64,000 nt of DNA, from the NCBI GenBank assembly GCA_016711205.1, contig JADJTM010000001.1:372001-436000 (forward strand). Direction: 5' to 3'. Numbering within the stretch: the stretch's first letter is position 1; every line of letters starts with the position of its first letter. The notes below the pieces were generated by a model. That model was not told the origin of the DNA, did no database searches, and saw only the letters and a program-made list of their open reading frames with translations. Below are positions 33,108 through 41,995 of the stretch, piece after piece. A program made the translations under genes and the position numbers. The DNA is from Micropruina sp. GTDB taxonomy: Bacteria; Actinomycetota; Actinomycetes; Propionibacteriales; Propionibacteriaceae.

Positions 33108-34511
33108 ATGGTTGACCAAGCGTTGTTGGGTTCGGAGCGCAGGTACAGCTTCGAGGGCGGGTATCCGAGTGAGCAGACGGTGCGTCAGGCCTATGACGAC
33201 GCGGACCTGATTCGAGCGGTGGAGTTGTACCGCTTCTTCTTTCCCAGCGTATCCGGACTGGCCATGTTCAGGGGCAACGATTCGGTTGGACTGGTGAACA
33301 ACGAAGTGTTCGGCGTGCTGGACACCAAGCCGCGGCACACCGGATTCACGTTGAACTCCGACACCCCGTACGGTCCGATCCCCTTGGATCTGCACGCCGG
33401 GCCGCTCGTCGTCGAGTTGCCCGCGGGGCCACTGCTGGGTGCCACCATCGACCTGCACCAGCGCTGGGTGGCCGACATGGGCATCCCGGGGCCGGACGCC
33501 GGCAACGGGGGCCGGCATCTGTTGGTGCCGCCCGGCTGGCAAGGTGAGATTCCGGACGGCTACTTCGTGGCGCAATCGAGCAGTTACCGCGTGATCGTCG
33601 GCATCCGCTCCCTTCCGGTTGGCGGCGACGTCGCGGGCGCTCTGGACCGGATCACCACCATCAAGGTGCACCCGCTCGACGCCACCACCCAGTGGAGCGA
33701 GCCCACCTTCGTGGACTACTCCGACCGGGCGCAGGACATGACGCCGCTGGCGTATGAGACCTCCCTGGACTTCTGGGCCGCGCTCCATGAAATCGTGACC
33801 GATGAACCGCAGGTCCCCGGCTGGGAGTCCTTCTACGGTGGGCTCGCCGAACTGGGCATCGTGGCCGGGCGGCCGTTCGAACCGGACGAGCGGTTGCAGC
33901 AGATCCTCGTTCGGGCCGCGGAACTGGGCAGCGGGCAGATGCGCGTCCGAGCGTTCGCCGACCGGCGAGCCGATCGGGTGGTGTGGCCCGAAAGGCAGTG
34001 GCAGTGGGCGTCCCTACGACCCGAGAACGGAACCTTCGACGGCGTCGGCTACCTCGACGTCACGGCCCGCGAGAAGTGGTTCTACCAGGCCATCGCGGCC
34101 TCGCCGGCGATGTTCCGCCGGGGCGCCGGGGCAGGTTCGGTGTATTGGCTGGGCATCCGCGACGCTGATGGCGCCTACCTGGACGGTGGCCGTGACTACG
34201 AGTTGCGCGTGCCGCAGCCGGTGCCGGCCAGGCTGTTCTGGTCCATCACCGTCTACGACGCCGAGACCCGCAGTCAGATCGACACCGATCAGGGCAAGGC
34301 CGCTCTGCGCTCCCTGTTCGAACTGTCGGAGGTGCGCACGGACGAACCGACTCGGCTGCGCTTCGGGCCCGAACCGCCCGCCGACGGCACCGACCGCTGG
34401 ATCCGAACAGCGCCTGGTCGTGGCTGGTTCGTCTTCTTTCGGATCTACGGCCCCGACGCGCCCGCATTCGACGGCTCCTGGTCGCTACCCGACTTCGAGG
34501 CGACGTCGTGA
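33108..34511 (+). CDS. DUF1254/DUF1214 domain protein
   Basis: 467 residues. The N-terminal DUF1254 part is seen in DADLIRAVELYRFFFPSVSG, LNSDTPYGPIPLDLHAGPLVVELP and DMGIPGPDAGNGGRHLLVPPG. The C-terminal DUF1214 part is seen in YDAETRSQIDTDQGKAALRS and WIRTAPGRGWFVFFRIYGP. No signal peptide is evident at this start. The family is widespread and its biochemical function is not established. It is convergent with the aldo/keto reductase gene. Confidence 0.85.
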   Translation: MVDQALLGSERRYSFEGGYPSEQTVRQAYDDADLIRAVELYRFFFPSVSGLAMFRGNDSVGLVNNEVFGVLDTKPRHTGFTLNSDTPYGPIPLDLHAGPLVVELPAGPLLGATIDLHQRWVADMGIPGPDAGNGGRHLLVPPGWQGEIPDGYFVAQSSSYRVIVGIRSLPVGGDVAGALDRITTIKVHPLDATTQWSEPTFVDYSDRAQDMTPLAYETSLDFWAALHEIVTDEPQVPGWESFYGGLAELGIVAGRPFEPDERLQQILVRAAELGSGQMRVRAFADRRADRVVWPERQWQWASLRPENGTFDGVGYLDVTAREKWFYQAIAASPAMFRRGAGAGSVYWLGIRDADGAYLDGGRDYELRVPQPVPARLFWSITVYDAETRSQIDTDQGKAALRSLFELSEVRTDEPTRLRFGPEPPADGTDRWIRTAPGRGWFVFFRIYGPDAPAFDGSWSLPDFEATS

Positions 34512-34545
34512 GCGCTCGGCGTTCCCGTTGCGCCTCACCGCCTGA

Positions 34546-35586
34546 TCATGCCTTGCTCGGGCCTGCCCACAGGTTGATGCCACCCTCGACGGCGTGCCGG
34601 TCGATGGTCGCGAGTTCGTCGTCGGTGAACTCCAGGTTCGCCACCGCTCCCACGCTGTTCTCCAACTGCCGGACGCTGGATGCACCGATCAGCGCAGACG
34701 TCACCCGTGCGTCCCGCAGCACCCAGGCCAAAGCGAGTTGCGCCAGGCTCTGACCCCGCTGCTGTGCGATGTCGTTGAGTGCGCGGATGTGGGTCAGGTT
34801 CTGTTCGGTGAGCAGGTCGGGCGACAGCGACTTGCCCTGGGACGCCCGCGAGCCCACGGGTACGCCGTTGAGGTACTTGTCGGTGAGCATGCCCTGGGCC
34901 AGCGGCGAGAACGCGATGCAGCCGACGCCATCGGTGCCCAGCACGTCGAGCAGATCCTCCTCGACCCACCGGTTCAGCAGCGAGTACGACGGCTGATGGA
35001 TCAGCAGCGGCGTGCCCAGGTCGCGCAGAATCGCGATCGCCTCGCGAGTGCGGGTGCCCGAGTAGGACGAGATGCCGACGTAGCGGGCCCGTCCGGAGCG
35101 GACCGCGTAGTCGAGCGCGCCCATCGTCTCGTCAAGCGGGGTGTCGGGGTCGAAACGGTGGTGGTAGAAGATGTCCACGTAGTCGAGCCCCATGCGCTCC
35201 AGGGAGGCGTCGAGCGACCCGATCAGGTACTTGCGCGAGCCAAAGTCGCCGTAGGGGCCGGGCCAGAAGTCCCAGCCCGCCTTGGACGAGATCACCAGCT
35301 GGTCGCGGTAGGGCAAGAAGTCGTCGCGCAGGTGGCGTCCGAAGTTGGTTTCGGCGGAACCGTAGGGCGGACCGTAGTTGTTGGCCAGGTCGAAGTGAGT
35401 GATGCCGAGGTCGAAGGCGCGGCGCAGGGTGGCGCGCTGGGTGGCGAAGGGGACGTCGTCGCCGAAGTTGTGCCACAGGCCCAGCGAGATGGCGGGCAGC
35501 AGCAGGCCGCTTCGTCCAGTGCGGCGGTAGGGCATGCGTCCGTCGTAGCGGTCGGCGTCGGGTACGTAGACAGGTTCGAGCGGCAT
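34546..35586 (-). CDS. Aldo/keto reductase, YghZ/MgrA type
   Basis: 346 residues from MPLEPVYVPD, preceded by GGAG, the same length as E. coli YghZ (L-glyceraldehyde 3-phosphate reductase). Family traits are SLGLWHNFGDD, ITHFDLANNYGPPYGSAETNFG with the catalytic Asp/Tyr, ISSKAGWDFWPGPYGDFGSRKYL, FYHHRFDPDTPLDETMGAL and IAFSPLAQGMLTDKYL. It is a cytosolic NADPH-dependent reductase, probably handling reactive aldehydes such as methylglyoxal. Confidence 0.9.
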   Translation of the reverse strand: MPLEPVYVPDADRYDGRMPYRRTGRSGLLLPAISLGLWHNFGDDVPFATQRATLRRAFDLGITHFDLANNYGPPYGSAETNFGRHLRDDFLPYRDQLVISSKAGWDFWPGPYGDFGSRKYLIGSLDASLERMGLDYVDIFYHHRFDPDTPLDETMGALDYAVRSGRARYVGISSYSGTRTREAIAILRDLGTPLLIHQPSYSLLNRWVEEDLLDVLGTDGVGCIAFSPLAQGMLTDKYLNGVPVGSRASQGKSLSPDLLTEQNLTHIRALNDIAQQRGQSLAQLALAWVLRDARVTSALIGASSVRQLENSVGAVANLEFTDDELATIDRHAVEGGINLWAGPSKA

Positions 35587-35634
35587 CGGGGTGACTCCTT
35601 CGGTTGCGTTCGATCCTATGCCCGACTCATGGGC

Positions 35635-35692
35635 CGAAAGATGGTGTGAATCTGACCCCCCAGGACGGGGGTCAAACTCACACCGTCTTTCG
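35635..35692. repeat. Large inverted repeat upstream of the aldo/keto reductase
   Basis: Arms around CGAAAGATGGTGTGA-TCTGACCCCC and CGGGGGTCA-CTCACACCGTCTTTCG are nearly complementary over about 26 bp with a very short loop. It sits 49 bp from the reductase start. It may be a REP-type element or a terminator for transcripts entering from the left. Confidence 0.6.
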
Positions 35693-35721
35693 AGGCTTGA
35701 GCAGCAGACGGGTGAGCAACA

Positions 35722-35822
35722 AATGGGGACGGTTCCTGGTTTCTGCTCACTCGTCGCCGATTCGCTTTGACAACGGTTTATGCGGACGTGTGAACGGGAA
35801 TAGGAACCGTCCCCGTTCCCGT
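35722..35822. repeat. Pair of opposed GGGGACGGTTCC elements
   Basis: AATGGGGACGGTTCCTGG at about 35724 and the reverse form AGGAACCGTCCCCG at about 35801 face each other across about 60 bp. They belong to the same family as at 9.5, 11.7 and 58.5 kb. Confidence 0.7.
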
Positions 35823-35843
35823 TCAGCCGAGGCACAATCCTCG

Positions 35844-37703
35844 TCAGCGGTTGGCCAACCACTGCTGATACTTGCCCGGGTAGTCGGTCATCACCAGGTC
35901 CGGCTTGAGGCGTGCCACCGCGCTCCATTGCGCGTCCTCGTTGGGGTTCCAGACCATCACCTGCAGCCCCAAGAGCCCGAGCGTCCAGAGATACGCCTGC
36001 TTGGCGACCCGCAACTCAACCGCAACACCCCACAGGTGATCGCTCTTGTCGACTGCCACTGCCGTGCCCGAGACGAACAGCATCAAGCGGGCGTCGGGGT
36101 CGAAGGCGTGCACGCGCTTCAGCCGGTCGTGCGTGAACGAGGTCCAAACGGTGCGCTTGCTCAGCCCGTACTTCGCCGGTGTGGCGAGCAACTTGCGCAG
36201 CACGGCATCACTCTCGTCGGTCTTGATCTCCAGGAAGACCCACGCGGTGGGGCTGGCCGCCGCAATAGCTTCCAGCGCCACGTCCAGGGTGGGTATCGGG
36301 TGGCTGATCGGATCGGCGGCGGTTGGTTTCGAACGGCAGACCTTGCGCAGCTTCGCCCAGCTGGTCTTGGAGACCCGGACGTCCTGACCCCCGCAGTCGA
36401 GGCCCTTGGTGGCCGCCTCATCATGGACGAGAACCGCCACCTTGTCCGAGGTGTAGCGGATGTCGGTTTCGACTGCGAAGCCCTGTACAGCGGCATTCTC
36501 CATAGCCTCGAGCGTCTCCAGCTGAAACTTCTCCATGCCACCTCGATGCGCCAGGATCGGCGGATTCGGCAGGACGATCGGGGCGGAGGACGTGCTGGCG
36601 CTGGCCGTGGCGCTCGCGGGGGCTGAGGCGCTCGCGCCGGCCGTTGCGCCGGCCGAACTGATTGGACGCGGGGTGCCCGCGCTCGACGCCGAGCCTCCGC
36701 CTGTCCACGGATGCCAGGCCAACACGCCGGCCACCAGCGCCACCACCACGGCACCCGCGCCGATCAGCAGCGGCAGCCTTCGGTTCGCGCCGGGTTCGGA
36801 TCGGGGGGCGGGCGACGTGGTTGCTCGGTTGCCGTCCGCTGCCGGCGTTGAGCCTTGCCCTGGGGTCGAACCTGGCCAGTGGGTCGGGCCGCGCGAGCCG
36901 GTCGCGTCTGGCTCCATCGACGGGCCGTCCGAGTGCGCCGGCGATCGGCTCGGCTCTGGCGTTGGAACGGATTCGTCAGCCCTCGAAGCTGGCTGCGGCC
37001 AGGACTCAGGCGGCCCCGACTCAGGCGGCCCCGACTCAGGCGGCCCCGACTCCTGCGGCGCCATCTCGGGCGCTTGCGGCGCCGACTCCTGCGTCGGCCC
37101 CGAGTCCTGCGCTGGTGGGACCGACTCCGACGCCGTCGATCCCTCTCCCGGCGCCGGACGATCCTGGTCACCACCCGCCCGCCCCGGCTCGGCCGCTGCA
37201 TGCGGGGCCGCGGCCGCCCCCGGCGCCGCGTCCGGGCGCGCCAACAGCCCGTCGAGCATGCTCAGCAGTCGATCGGTGTTGAAGCCGACCGGGTTGATCT
37301 CCACCGCCTGCCGCCGCACCAGCGGGGCCAGTTCGGCCGGGAGTTCGTCCGCGCGCGGCATACGGGCGCCGTCCACCAGAATGGGAACCACCCGCACACC
37401 ACGGCTCAACGCCGCACTCAGCTCCAGCCGGACGAAGTCCTCCGGGTCGTCCAGCCGGCGCCCGCCTTCGCTGTTCGCCATGACCAGCCATTGCGGGCCG
37501 ATCAGCGCCAGCAGCACGTCACACGAAGCCACCGCCGCGGTGATCTTGTCGACGAAGTCCTCGCCCGGTTCGATGTCGTCGACGTCCTTGAACACCGACT
37601 GCGTCCCGTATCTGGACGCGAGCACCTCATACAGCTGCCGCGCCGGCCAGGCGGTCTCTTGCCGGCGATAGCTGATGAAGATGCCCCCGTTGCCCGACGC
37701 CAT
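35844..37703 (-). CDS. Membrane protein fusing a TIR domain to a GDPD domain
   Basis: 619 residues from ATG 37703. Residues 7 to about 135 form a TIR domain (IFISYRRQETAWPARQLYEVL, SVFKDVDDIEPGEDF, DVLLALIGPQWL, VRLELSAALSRGVRVVPILV); Glu94 is the likely NADase catalytic residue. Residues 160-305 are a Pro/Ser/Glu-rich linker with ESGPP repeats, and 311-329 a membrane helix. After a Ser/Ala-rich stretch, residues 382-619 resemble a glycerophosphodiester phosphodiesterase: HRGG with His386-Arg387, VETDIRYTSD with Glu412 and Asp414, His427, and LEIKT at 491-495. TIR would face the cytosol and GDPD the outside. It could link lipid-derived signals to NAD cleavage; this is inference. Confidence 0.8.
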   Translation of the reverse strand: MASGNGGIFISYRRQETAWPARQLYEVLASRYGTQSVFKDVDDIEPGEDFVDKITAAVASCDVLLALIGPQWLVMANSEGGRRLDDPEDFVRLELSAALSRGVRVVPILVDGARMPRADELPAELAPLVRRQAVEINPVGFNTDRLLSMLDGLLARPDAAPGAAAAPHAAAEPGRAGGDQDRPAPGEGSTASESVPPAQDSGPTQESAPQAPEMAPQESGPPESGPPESGPPESWPQPASRADESVPTPEPSRSPAHSDGPSMEPDATGSRGPTHWPGSTPGQGSTPAADGNRATTSPAPRSEPGANRRLPLLIGAGAVVVALVAGVLAWHPWTGGGSASSAGTPRPISSAGATAGASASAPASATASASTSSAPIVLPNPPILAHRGGMEKFQLETLEAMENAAVQGFAVETDIRYTSDKVAVLVHDEAATKGLDCGGQDVRVSKTSWAKLRKVCRSKPTAADPISHPIPTLDVALEAIAAASPTAWVFLEIKTDESDAVLRKLLATPAKYGLSKRTVWTSFTHDRLKRVHAFDPDARLMLFVSGTAVAVDKSDHLWGVAVELRVAKQAYLWTLGLLGLQVMVWNPNEDAQWSAVARLKPDLVMTDYPGKYQQWLANR

Positions 37704-37788
37704 CGCGCCCCCTTCGTCGGCTGGCGACATGGTATGTGGCGGATCGGGCTACGACCAGTGAGCACTTTCTCCCAGACCGAGAGCTCGC

Positions 37789-37956
37789 TCAGTCGTCGAC
37801 GCCGCCGTCGGCCCGTGCGGACTGCCGGGTCATGGTGGCGAAGATCACCGCAGCCATCCCCAACATCGCCAGGGCGACCAGCGGGAACGTGCGGACGGCG
37901 ACCGTCCCGGCTGGGTTCGCTTCGGCCCAACCCCGGGACTCGCTGGCGCAACCGTT
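37789..37956 (-). other. Possible small membrane peptide upstream of the TIR-GDPD gene
   Basis: The minus strand here reads FPLVALAMLGMAAVIFATM followed by TRQSARADGGVDD and a stop, with strongly GC-rich third positions. That is a single membrane helix with a charged tail. No convincing start codon is found: in-frame ATGs lie only near 38025-38058, overlapping the marR promoter. It may be a small gene with an unusual start or a relic. Confidence 0.25.
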
Positions 37957-38018
37957 GCGGTGTGTCGCGTGCCGGGGGAGCGACCGAAGCGACGCAGACT
38001 GTTCAAAGTTATATGGTT

Positions 38019-38030
38019 GTTGCATGCAAC
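38019..38030. promoter_or_regulatory. Palindrome overlapping the marR start codon
   Basis: GTTGCATGCAAC is a perfect 12-bp palindrome whose central ATG is the start codon of the MarR-type gene. MarR dimers bind palindromes of this size near their own promoters, so autoregulation is likely. Confidence 0.5.
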
Positions 38031-38446
38031 TAGCTGACGAGTTGACCAGGATGTTCACCCTGTTGGCCCGAGTGACCGCCGATCAGCCGGGCCACGCCCA
38101 GCTCAGCCGCCCCGATTTCCTGGTGATCGGACGGCTCTGCCGGGCCGGTTCGCTGCGTCCCGGCGACCTGGCCCAGCAGGAGGGGCTGGACCAGTCGACG
38201 CTCAGCCGCCGGATCGCGGCGCTGGCCGAGCGTGGCTACGTCCGGCGCCAGGCAGACCCGGCCGACCGGCGGGCTCAGCTGCTCGAGGTGACCGACCAGG
38301 GACGGGCCGCGTACGAGGCCGAGCAGGCGCGCCGCGTCCGATTGGTCACCGACGCGGTGGCGCACTGGTCGTCCCCGGAGCAGGCCGACCTCGTCCGGTT
38401 GCTTCACGAACTCAACAACGCACTGCAGCAAAGGATCACCCAGTGA
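38024..38446 (+). CDS. MarR family transcriptional regulator
   Basis: 140 residues. The winged helix-turn-helix is visible as LSRPDFLVIGRLCRAGSLRPGDLAQQEGLDQSTLSRRIAALAERGYVRRQADPADRRAQLLEVTDQGRAAYE, with the DxR wing of the family. Its TGA overlaps the GTG of the downstream exporter gene, so it forms a marR-MFS operon and most likely represses drug export until a ligand binds. Confidence 0.9.
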   Translation: MQLADELTRMFTLLARVTADQPGHAQLSRPDFLVIGRLCRAGSLRPGDLAQQEGLDQSTLSRRIAALAERGYVRRQADPADRRAQLLEVTDQGRAAYEAEQARRVRLVTDAVAHWSSPEQADLVRLLHELNNALQQRITQ

Positions 38447-40485
38447 CCGACGCACCCGCCCCCTTCACGCTGAGCCCCCAGTCGCGTCGCATCTTCATCG
38501 GCCTGCTGCTGGGCATGCTGGTGGCGTCGATCTCGCAGACCATCGTCGGCCCGGCGATGCCGCGCATCGTCGCCGAACTCGGCGGCATGGATCACTACTC
38601 GTGGGTCGCCACCGCCGCCATGCTCGTCTCGGCCATCTCGGTACCGATCGTCGGCAAGTTGTCCGATTTGTACGGACGGCGTCCGTTCTACCTCGCCGGC
38701 CTGGCGATCTTCATCACCGGTTCGATCCTGTCCGGCACGGCTCAGGACTTCTGGTGGTTGGTCGCCGCGCGCGCGGTGCAGGGTCTGGGCATGGGCATCA
38801 TCATGCCGCTCTCGCAGACCATCGTCGGCGACATCATTCCCCCTCGTCAGCGCGGCAAATACCAGGGCTACATGGGTGTGGTGTTCGGCGTCACCAGCGT
38901 CGCCGGGCCGTTGGTCGGCGGGCTGATCACCGACGCCCTGGGTTGGCGTTGGCTGTTCTTCGTGGCCGTGCCGGTGGGCCTGGTCGCGCTGTTCGTGATC
39001 GCCAGGTTCCTCGACCTGCCGTTCACCAAACGCAAGGCCGTGATCGACGTCTGGGGCATCGTCACCATGTCGCTGGGTGTGACCGCGGTGCTGCTGGCGG
39101 TGTCGTGGGGCGGCACCACCTACCCGTGGAGCAGCCCGGTGATCATCGGCATGTTGGTCGCCGGGGCGCTGCTGCTCACCGCCTTCGTGGTCATCGAGCT
39201 GCGGGTGCCCGAGCCGGTGGTGCCGTTGCGCCTGTTCAGCTCCACGATCTTCACCTTCGCGAACCTGGGCGCGTTCGGCATGTCGATGGTGATGTTCGGC
39301 ACCATCATCTACGTGCCGATCTACGCCCAGGGGGTACTGGCCGTGAACGCGGCCACCTCGGGCCTGATCACCTTGCCGCTGATGCTCGGGCTGGTGCTCG
39401 TCGGGCTGCTGGCCGGTCTCTTCATCACCCGCACCGGCCGATACAAGGAGCTGATGCTGGTCGGCGCGGTCCTGATGGGTGTGGGGGTGCTGCTGCTGCT
39501 TCGGCTGACCGCGTCGTCGACGGCCTGGGACGTGGTCGCCGGCGTGGGGCTCATCGGCGTCGGTCTCGGCGCACTGTCGCAGCAGTACACGCTGGTCGTG
39601 CAGAACGCAGTCGCGCGCCGCGACCTGGGCGTCGCCACGGCCTCGCTGCAGTTCTTTCGCAACGTCGGTGCCACGGTCGGCACCGCGCTGTTCGGCACCG
39701 TGCTGAGTTCGGGCCTGGACGACGCCATCTTCAGGCACCTGCCGCCCAACCTGGCGGCCACCATGCCGCACAACACGATCAACGCCGGGTCGGTGCTCGA
39801 CCCCAGCGTGATCGGCTCGCTGCCGGTTGAGGTGATCAGCGCGGTGCGCGCCGGGCTGGCCGAGCAGATCGCCACCATCTTCATCGCCTGCCTGCCGATC
39901 GTGATCTTCGTGTTCGTGTGCACCCTGCTGATCAAGCCGATGGAACTGCGCGACACGATCAACACGCCTGAGGATGCCGGGCGAGAACTGCTCGACACGA
40001 TGGCGCAGTCGTCCGGTGATGTGGCACCGGTGCTGTCCGGGCCGGGCACGGGGGAGCGCACCCGTGAGCGATTGCTGGGCATCGAGTTGGCGATCGTGGC
40101 CGAGAGTGCCGCGCGCGGGGACCGTCCGTTGCTGGCGAAGGCGGTGAGCGAACTGGGCTCCGGCGATCTGGGCAGGGGTCTGACGCTGCTGCACTGCACC
40201 GCCGAAATGCTCACCTCGGACGATCCGGAGGTGGCTGCCAGCACCGAAAAGTACGCCTGCGAGCTGGCGGCCAGGATCAGTGCCGCGGGCGACACGATCA
40301 GCAACGAGTTGCGCCGCCAGATCGCCGTCGCCGCGGCGACCGCTCCCAGGCAACTGGTGCTGGACGAGATCGAAGAGCCGGTGGCCGATCGGCACGAAGC
40401 GGTCGACATCGGCAAGCTGCGCACGGGCGCCAACGAGCTGATGGCGGCCCTGCTGGTCGACCTGGCCCAAGATCGCCGCGGCTGA
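38443..40485 (+). CDS. MFS drug efflux transporter (DHA2, 14-TM type) with C-terminal extension
   Basis: 680 residues. Residues 15 to about 505 form a 14-helix DHA2 transporter of the EmrB/QacA group: GKLSDLYGRRPFYLAGL is motif A, RAVQGLGMGIIMPLSQ follows, and GPLVGGLITDALGWRWLFF is motif C with its following loop. The last 170 residues are soluble and mostly helical (RERLLGIELAIVAESAARGDRPLLAKAVSEL and following), an addition absent from most relatives. It probably exports hydrophobic compounds by proton antiport under control of the coupled MarR. Confidence 0.88.
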   Translation: MTDAPAPFTLSPQSRRIFIGLLLGMLVASISQTIVGPAMPRIVAELGGMDHYSWVATAAMLVSAISVPIVGKLSDLYGRRPFYLAGLAIFITGSILSGTAQDFWWLVAARAVQGLGMGIIMPLSQTIVGDIIPPRQRGKYQGYMGVVFGVTSVAGPLVGGLITDALGWRWLFFVAVPVGLVALFVIARFLDLPFTKRKAVIDVWGIVTMSLGVTAVLLAVSWGGTTYPWSSPVIIGMLVAGALLLTAFVVIELRVPEPVVPLRLFSSTIFTFANLGAFGMSMVMFGTIIYVPIYAQGVLAVNAATSGLITLPLMLGLVLVGLLAGLFITRTGRYKELMLVGAVLMGVGVLLLLRLTASSTAWDVVAGVGLIGVGLGALSQQYTLVVQNAVARRDLGVATASLQFFRNVGATVGTALFGTVLSSGLDDAIFRHLPPNLAATMPHNTINAGSVLDPSVIGSLPVEVISAVRAGLAEQIATIFIACLPIVIFVFVCTLLIKPMELRDTINTPEDAGRELLDTMAQSSGDVAPVLSGPGTGERTRERLLGIELAIVAESAARGDRPLLAKAVSELGSGDLGRGLTLLHCTAEMLTSDDPEVAASTEKYACELAARISAAGDTISNELRRQIAVAAATAPRQLVLDEIEEPVADRHEAVDIGKLRTGANELMAALLVDLAQDRRG

Positions 40486-40552
40486 CGGCTGTGGCGCCGT
40501 CCACCCAGGGGCGCTCGCCCAACTGCTTGGCGCTCGCGAAGCTCCGAAGTTG

Positions 40553-41601
40553 TCAACCTGGTGTGGACAGTTCGCGAGTGTTGATGCCGGTGGGTCCGAC
40601 GGTGGGGGCTCGGGGTGCTTGTCGGAAGCGGTTGGGGTGTGCGGCGTGGTAGGCGTCGAGTTGTGCTTGCCGTCGGGCTTGGTCGGTGGCGACGGTGCCG
40701 TGGTAGACGGCAGCCGGGGTGTAGTAGCCGATGCCGGAGTGTCTGTGGTGGTTGGCGTATCGATCGAGGAAAGCTTGTGTCCAGGCGCGGGCGTGGTCGA
40801 TGTCATCGAACCGGGGTGGGTGGTCGATGTCGTATTTGATGGTTTTAAACATGGATTCGGAAAACGGGTTGTCGTTGCTGACGCGCGGACGGGAGAACGA
40901 TCCGGTGACGTGGTGGTCGTTGAAGACGCCGGCCAGGTCGGCTGAGCGCATCGCGGAGCCGTTATCGGCATGGACGACATCCACGTGGCCGTGTTGCTGG
41001 AACGCGCGCCGGAAGAGCCTTTTGGCGGCGTGGCTGGTGGTAGTGGGTTCGATCAGCCAGCCGGTCGGGAAGCAGAGTAGACGTCGAGGATCAGCATCAA
41101 CTGGTAACACTCGAGGCCTTCTGGGCCGCCGCACAACTCGGTCGCGTCCCAGGACCACAGTTGGTTCGGTCGGAACGCCTGCGCGGTCGGAGCGGGCCGT
41201 TTCCGGCGTGATCCGCTGCCTTGGCTCCGTTGCCGGCGGCGATCCCCGACCAGGTTCTCGGATCGGGCGATCCGGTAGAACGTGGCTTGCGAACAGCTCA
41301 CCTGCCCGGCATCGAAACTGCGCCAATAGGTTTGCACGACCGACAGCTCGGCGTATTCATCCGCCACCAGCGACTCGATCACTTGGGCCCGCTCGGCCTC
41401 GGCCAGGGCCGCCGGCTGGTGCCGGTCACGATGCGGCACCGGCTCCGGCACCCGCCGATCGTGACAATAACCCCTGGTCAACCGATAGAAAGAGGCGCGT
41501 GGCAGGCCAGTGACACGACAGGCTCGGCTAATCGTCCAGCCCGCCGTCGTTGACAGCGCTGAGACCGCGTCGGTCAGGACAACTTGAGCCGCTTCAGCCA
41601 T
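40553..41601 (-). pseudogene. IS3 transposase OrfB (frameshifted)
   Basis: The first frame (41601 down to about 41065) encodes the N-terminal helix-turn-helix region and the first catalytic Asp (NQLWSWDATEL) and ends after LMLILDVYSA. The second frame continues with GWLIEPTTTSHAAKRLF, the second Asp (VHADNGSAM) and the Glu in NPFSESMFKTIKY. One missing base in a TCTCGC-like run near 41065-41072 explains the break (expected DVYSR-x-GWLI). A programmed shift is unlikely this deep in OrfB. Confidence 0.85.
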
Positions 41602-41623
41602 GACGCGTACTCGGTCGCGGACA

Positions 41624-41995
41624 TCAACGCCGGCGGGATCTGCGAATCCGGTTCCGAGCTCGTCGTGATCCCCTCAAGAGCTCGAACGCTTTTCCCAGGA
41701 TCTCGGTTGCCGCTTCGGCCTGAGCGGTCTTGCGCCGCAGCGTTTCATTCTCGGCCCGCAATCGAGCCAACTCGGCACGCATCTGACCCACATCCGAGCG
41801 GCTCGCCACCCGCTGCTGAGACTGCTCCAGCTCGCCGTTATCCCGCGCCCGCACCCACGCATAGACGGTGTTCCGATCCAGTCCGTACTCCCGCAATAGC
41901 CGCGTCTTCGCACCCCGCTCAACGCACCCATCCCACGCGCGCAAGAACTCCACCCGAAACTCCAACGAAAAGCGTCGATGCCCCCCAGCCGACAT
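41624..41995 (-). CDS. IS3 transposase OrfA
   Basis: 123 residues from the ATG after GGAG; an upstream GTG at 42037 would add 14 residues. It carries an HTH_Tnp_1-like helix-turn-helix (RFSLEFRVEFLRAWDGCVERGAKTRLLREYGLDRNTVYAWVRA) followed by a leucine-zipper coiled coil (MRAELARLRAENETLRRKTAQAEAATEILGKAFELL). OrfA binds the IS ends and regulates transposition. Confidence 0.85.
   Translation of the reverse strand: MSAGGHRRFSLEFRVEFLRAWDGCVERGAKTRLLREYGLDRNTVYAWVRARDNGELEQSQQRVASRSDVGQMRAELARLRAENETLRRKTAQAEAATEILGKAFELLRGSRRARNRIRRSRRR

Noticed and set aside
38404..40980. 858-codon minus-strand frame opposite the MFS exporter
   Set aside because: It runs through the exporter gene and into the IS. 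The composition (His, Gln, Asp, Gly, Arg) is that of an antisense frame.
40553..41601. Programmed frameshift as explanation for split OrfB
   Set aside because: IS3 frameshifting occurs at the OrfA-OrfB junction, not between the first and second catalytic residues. A single-base loss explains the break.
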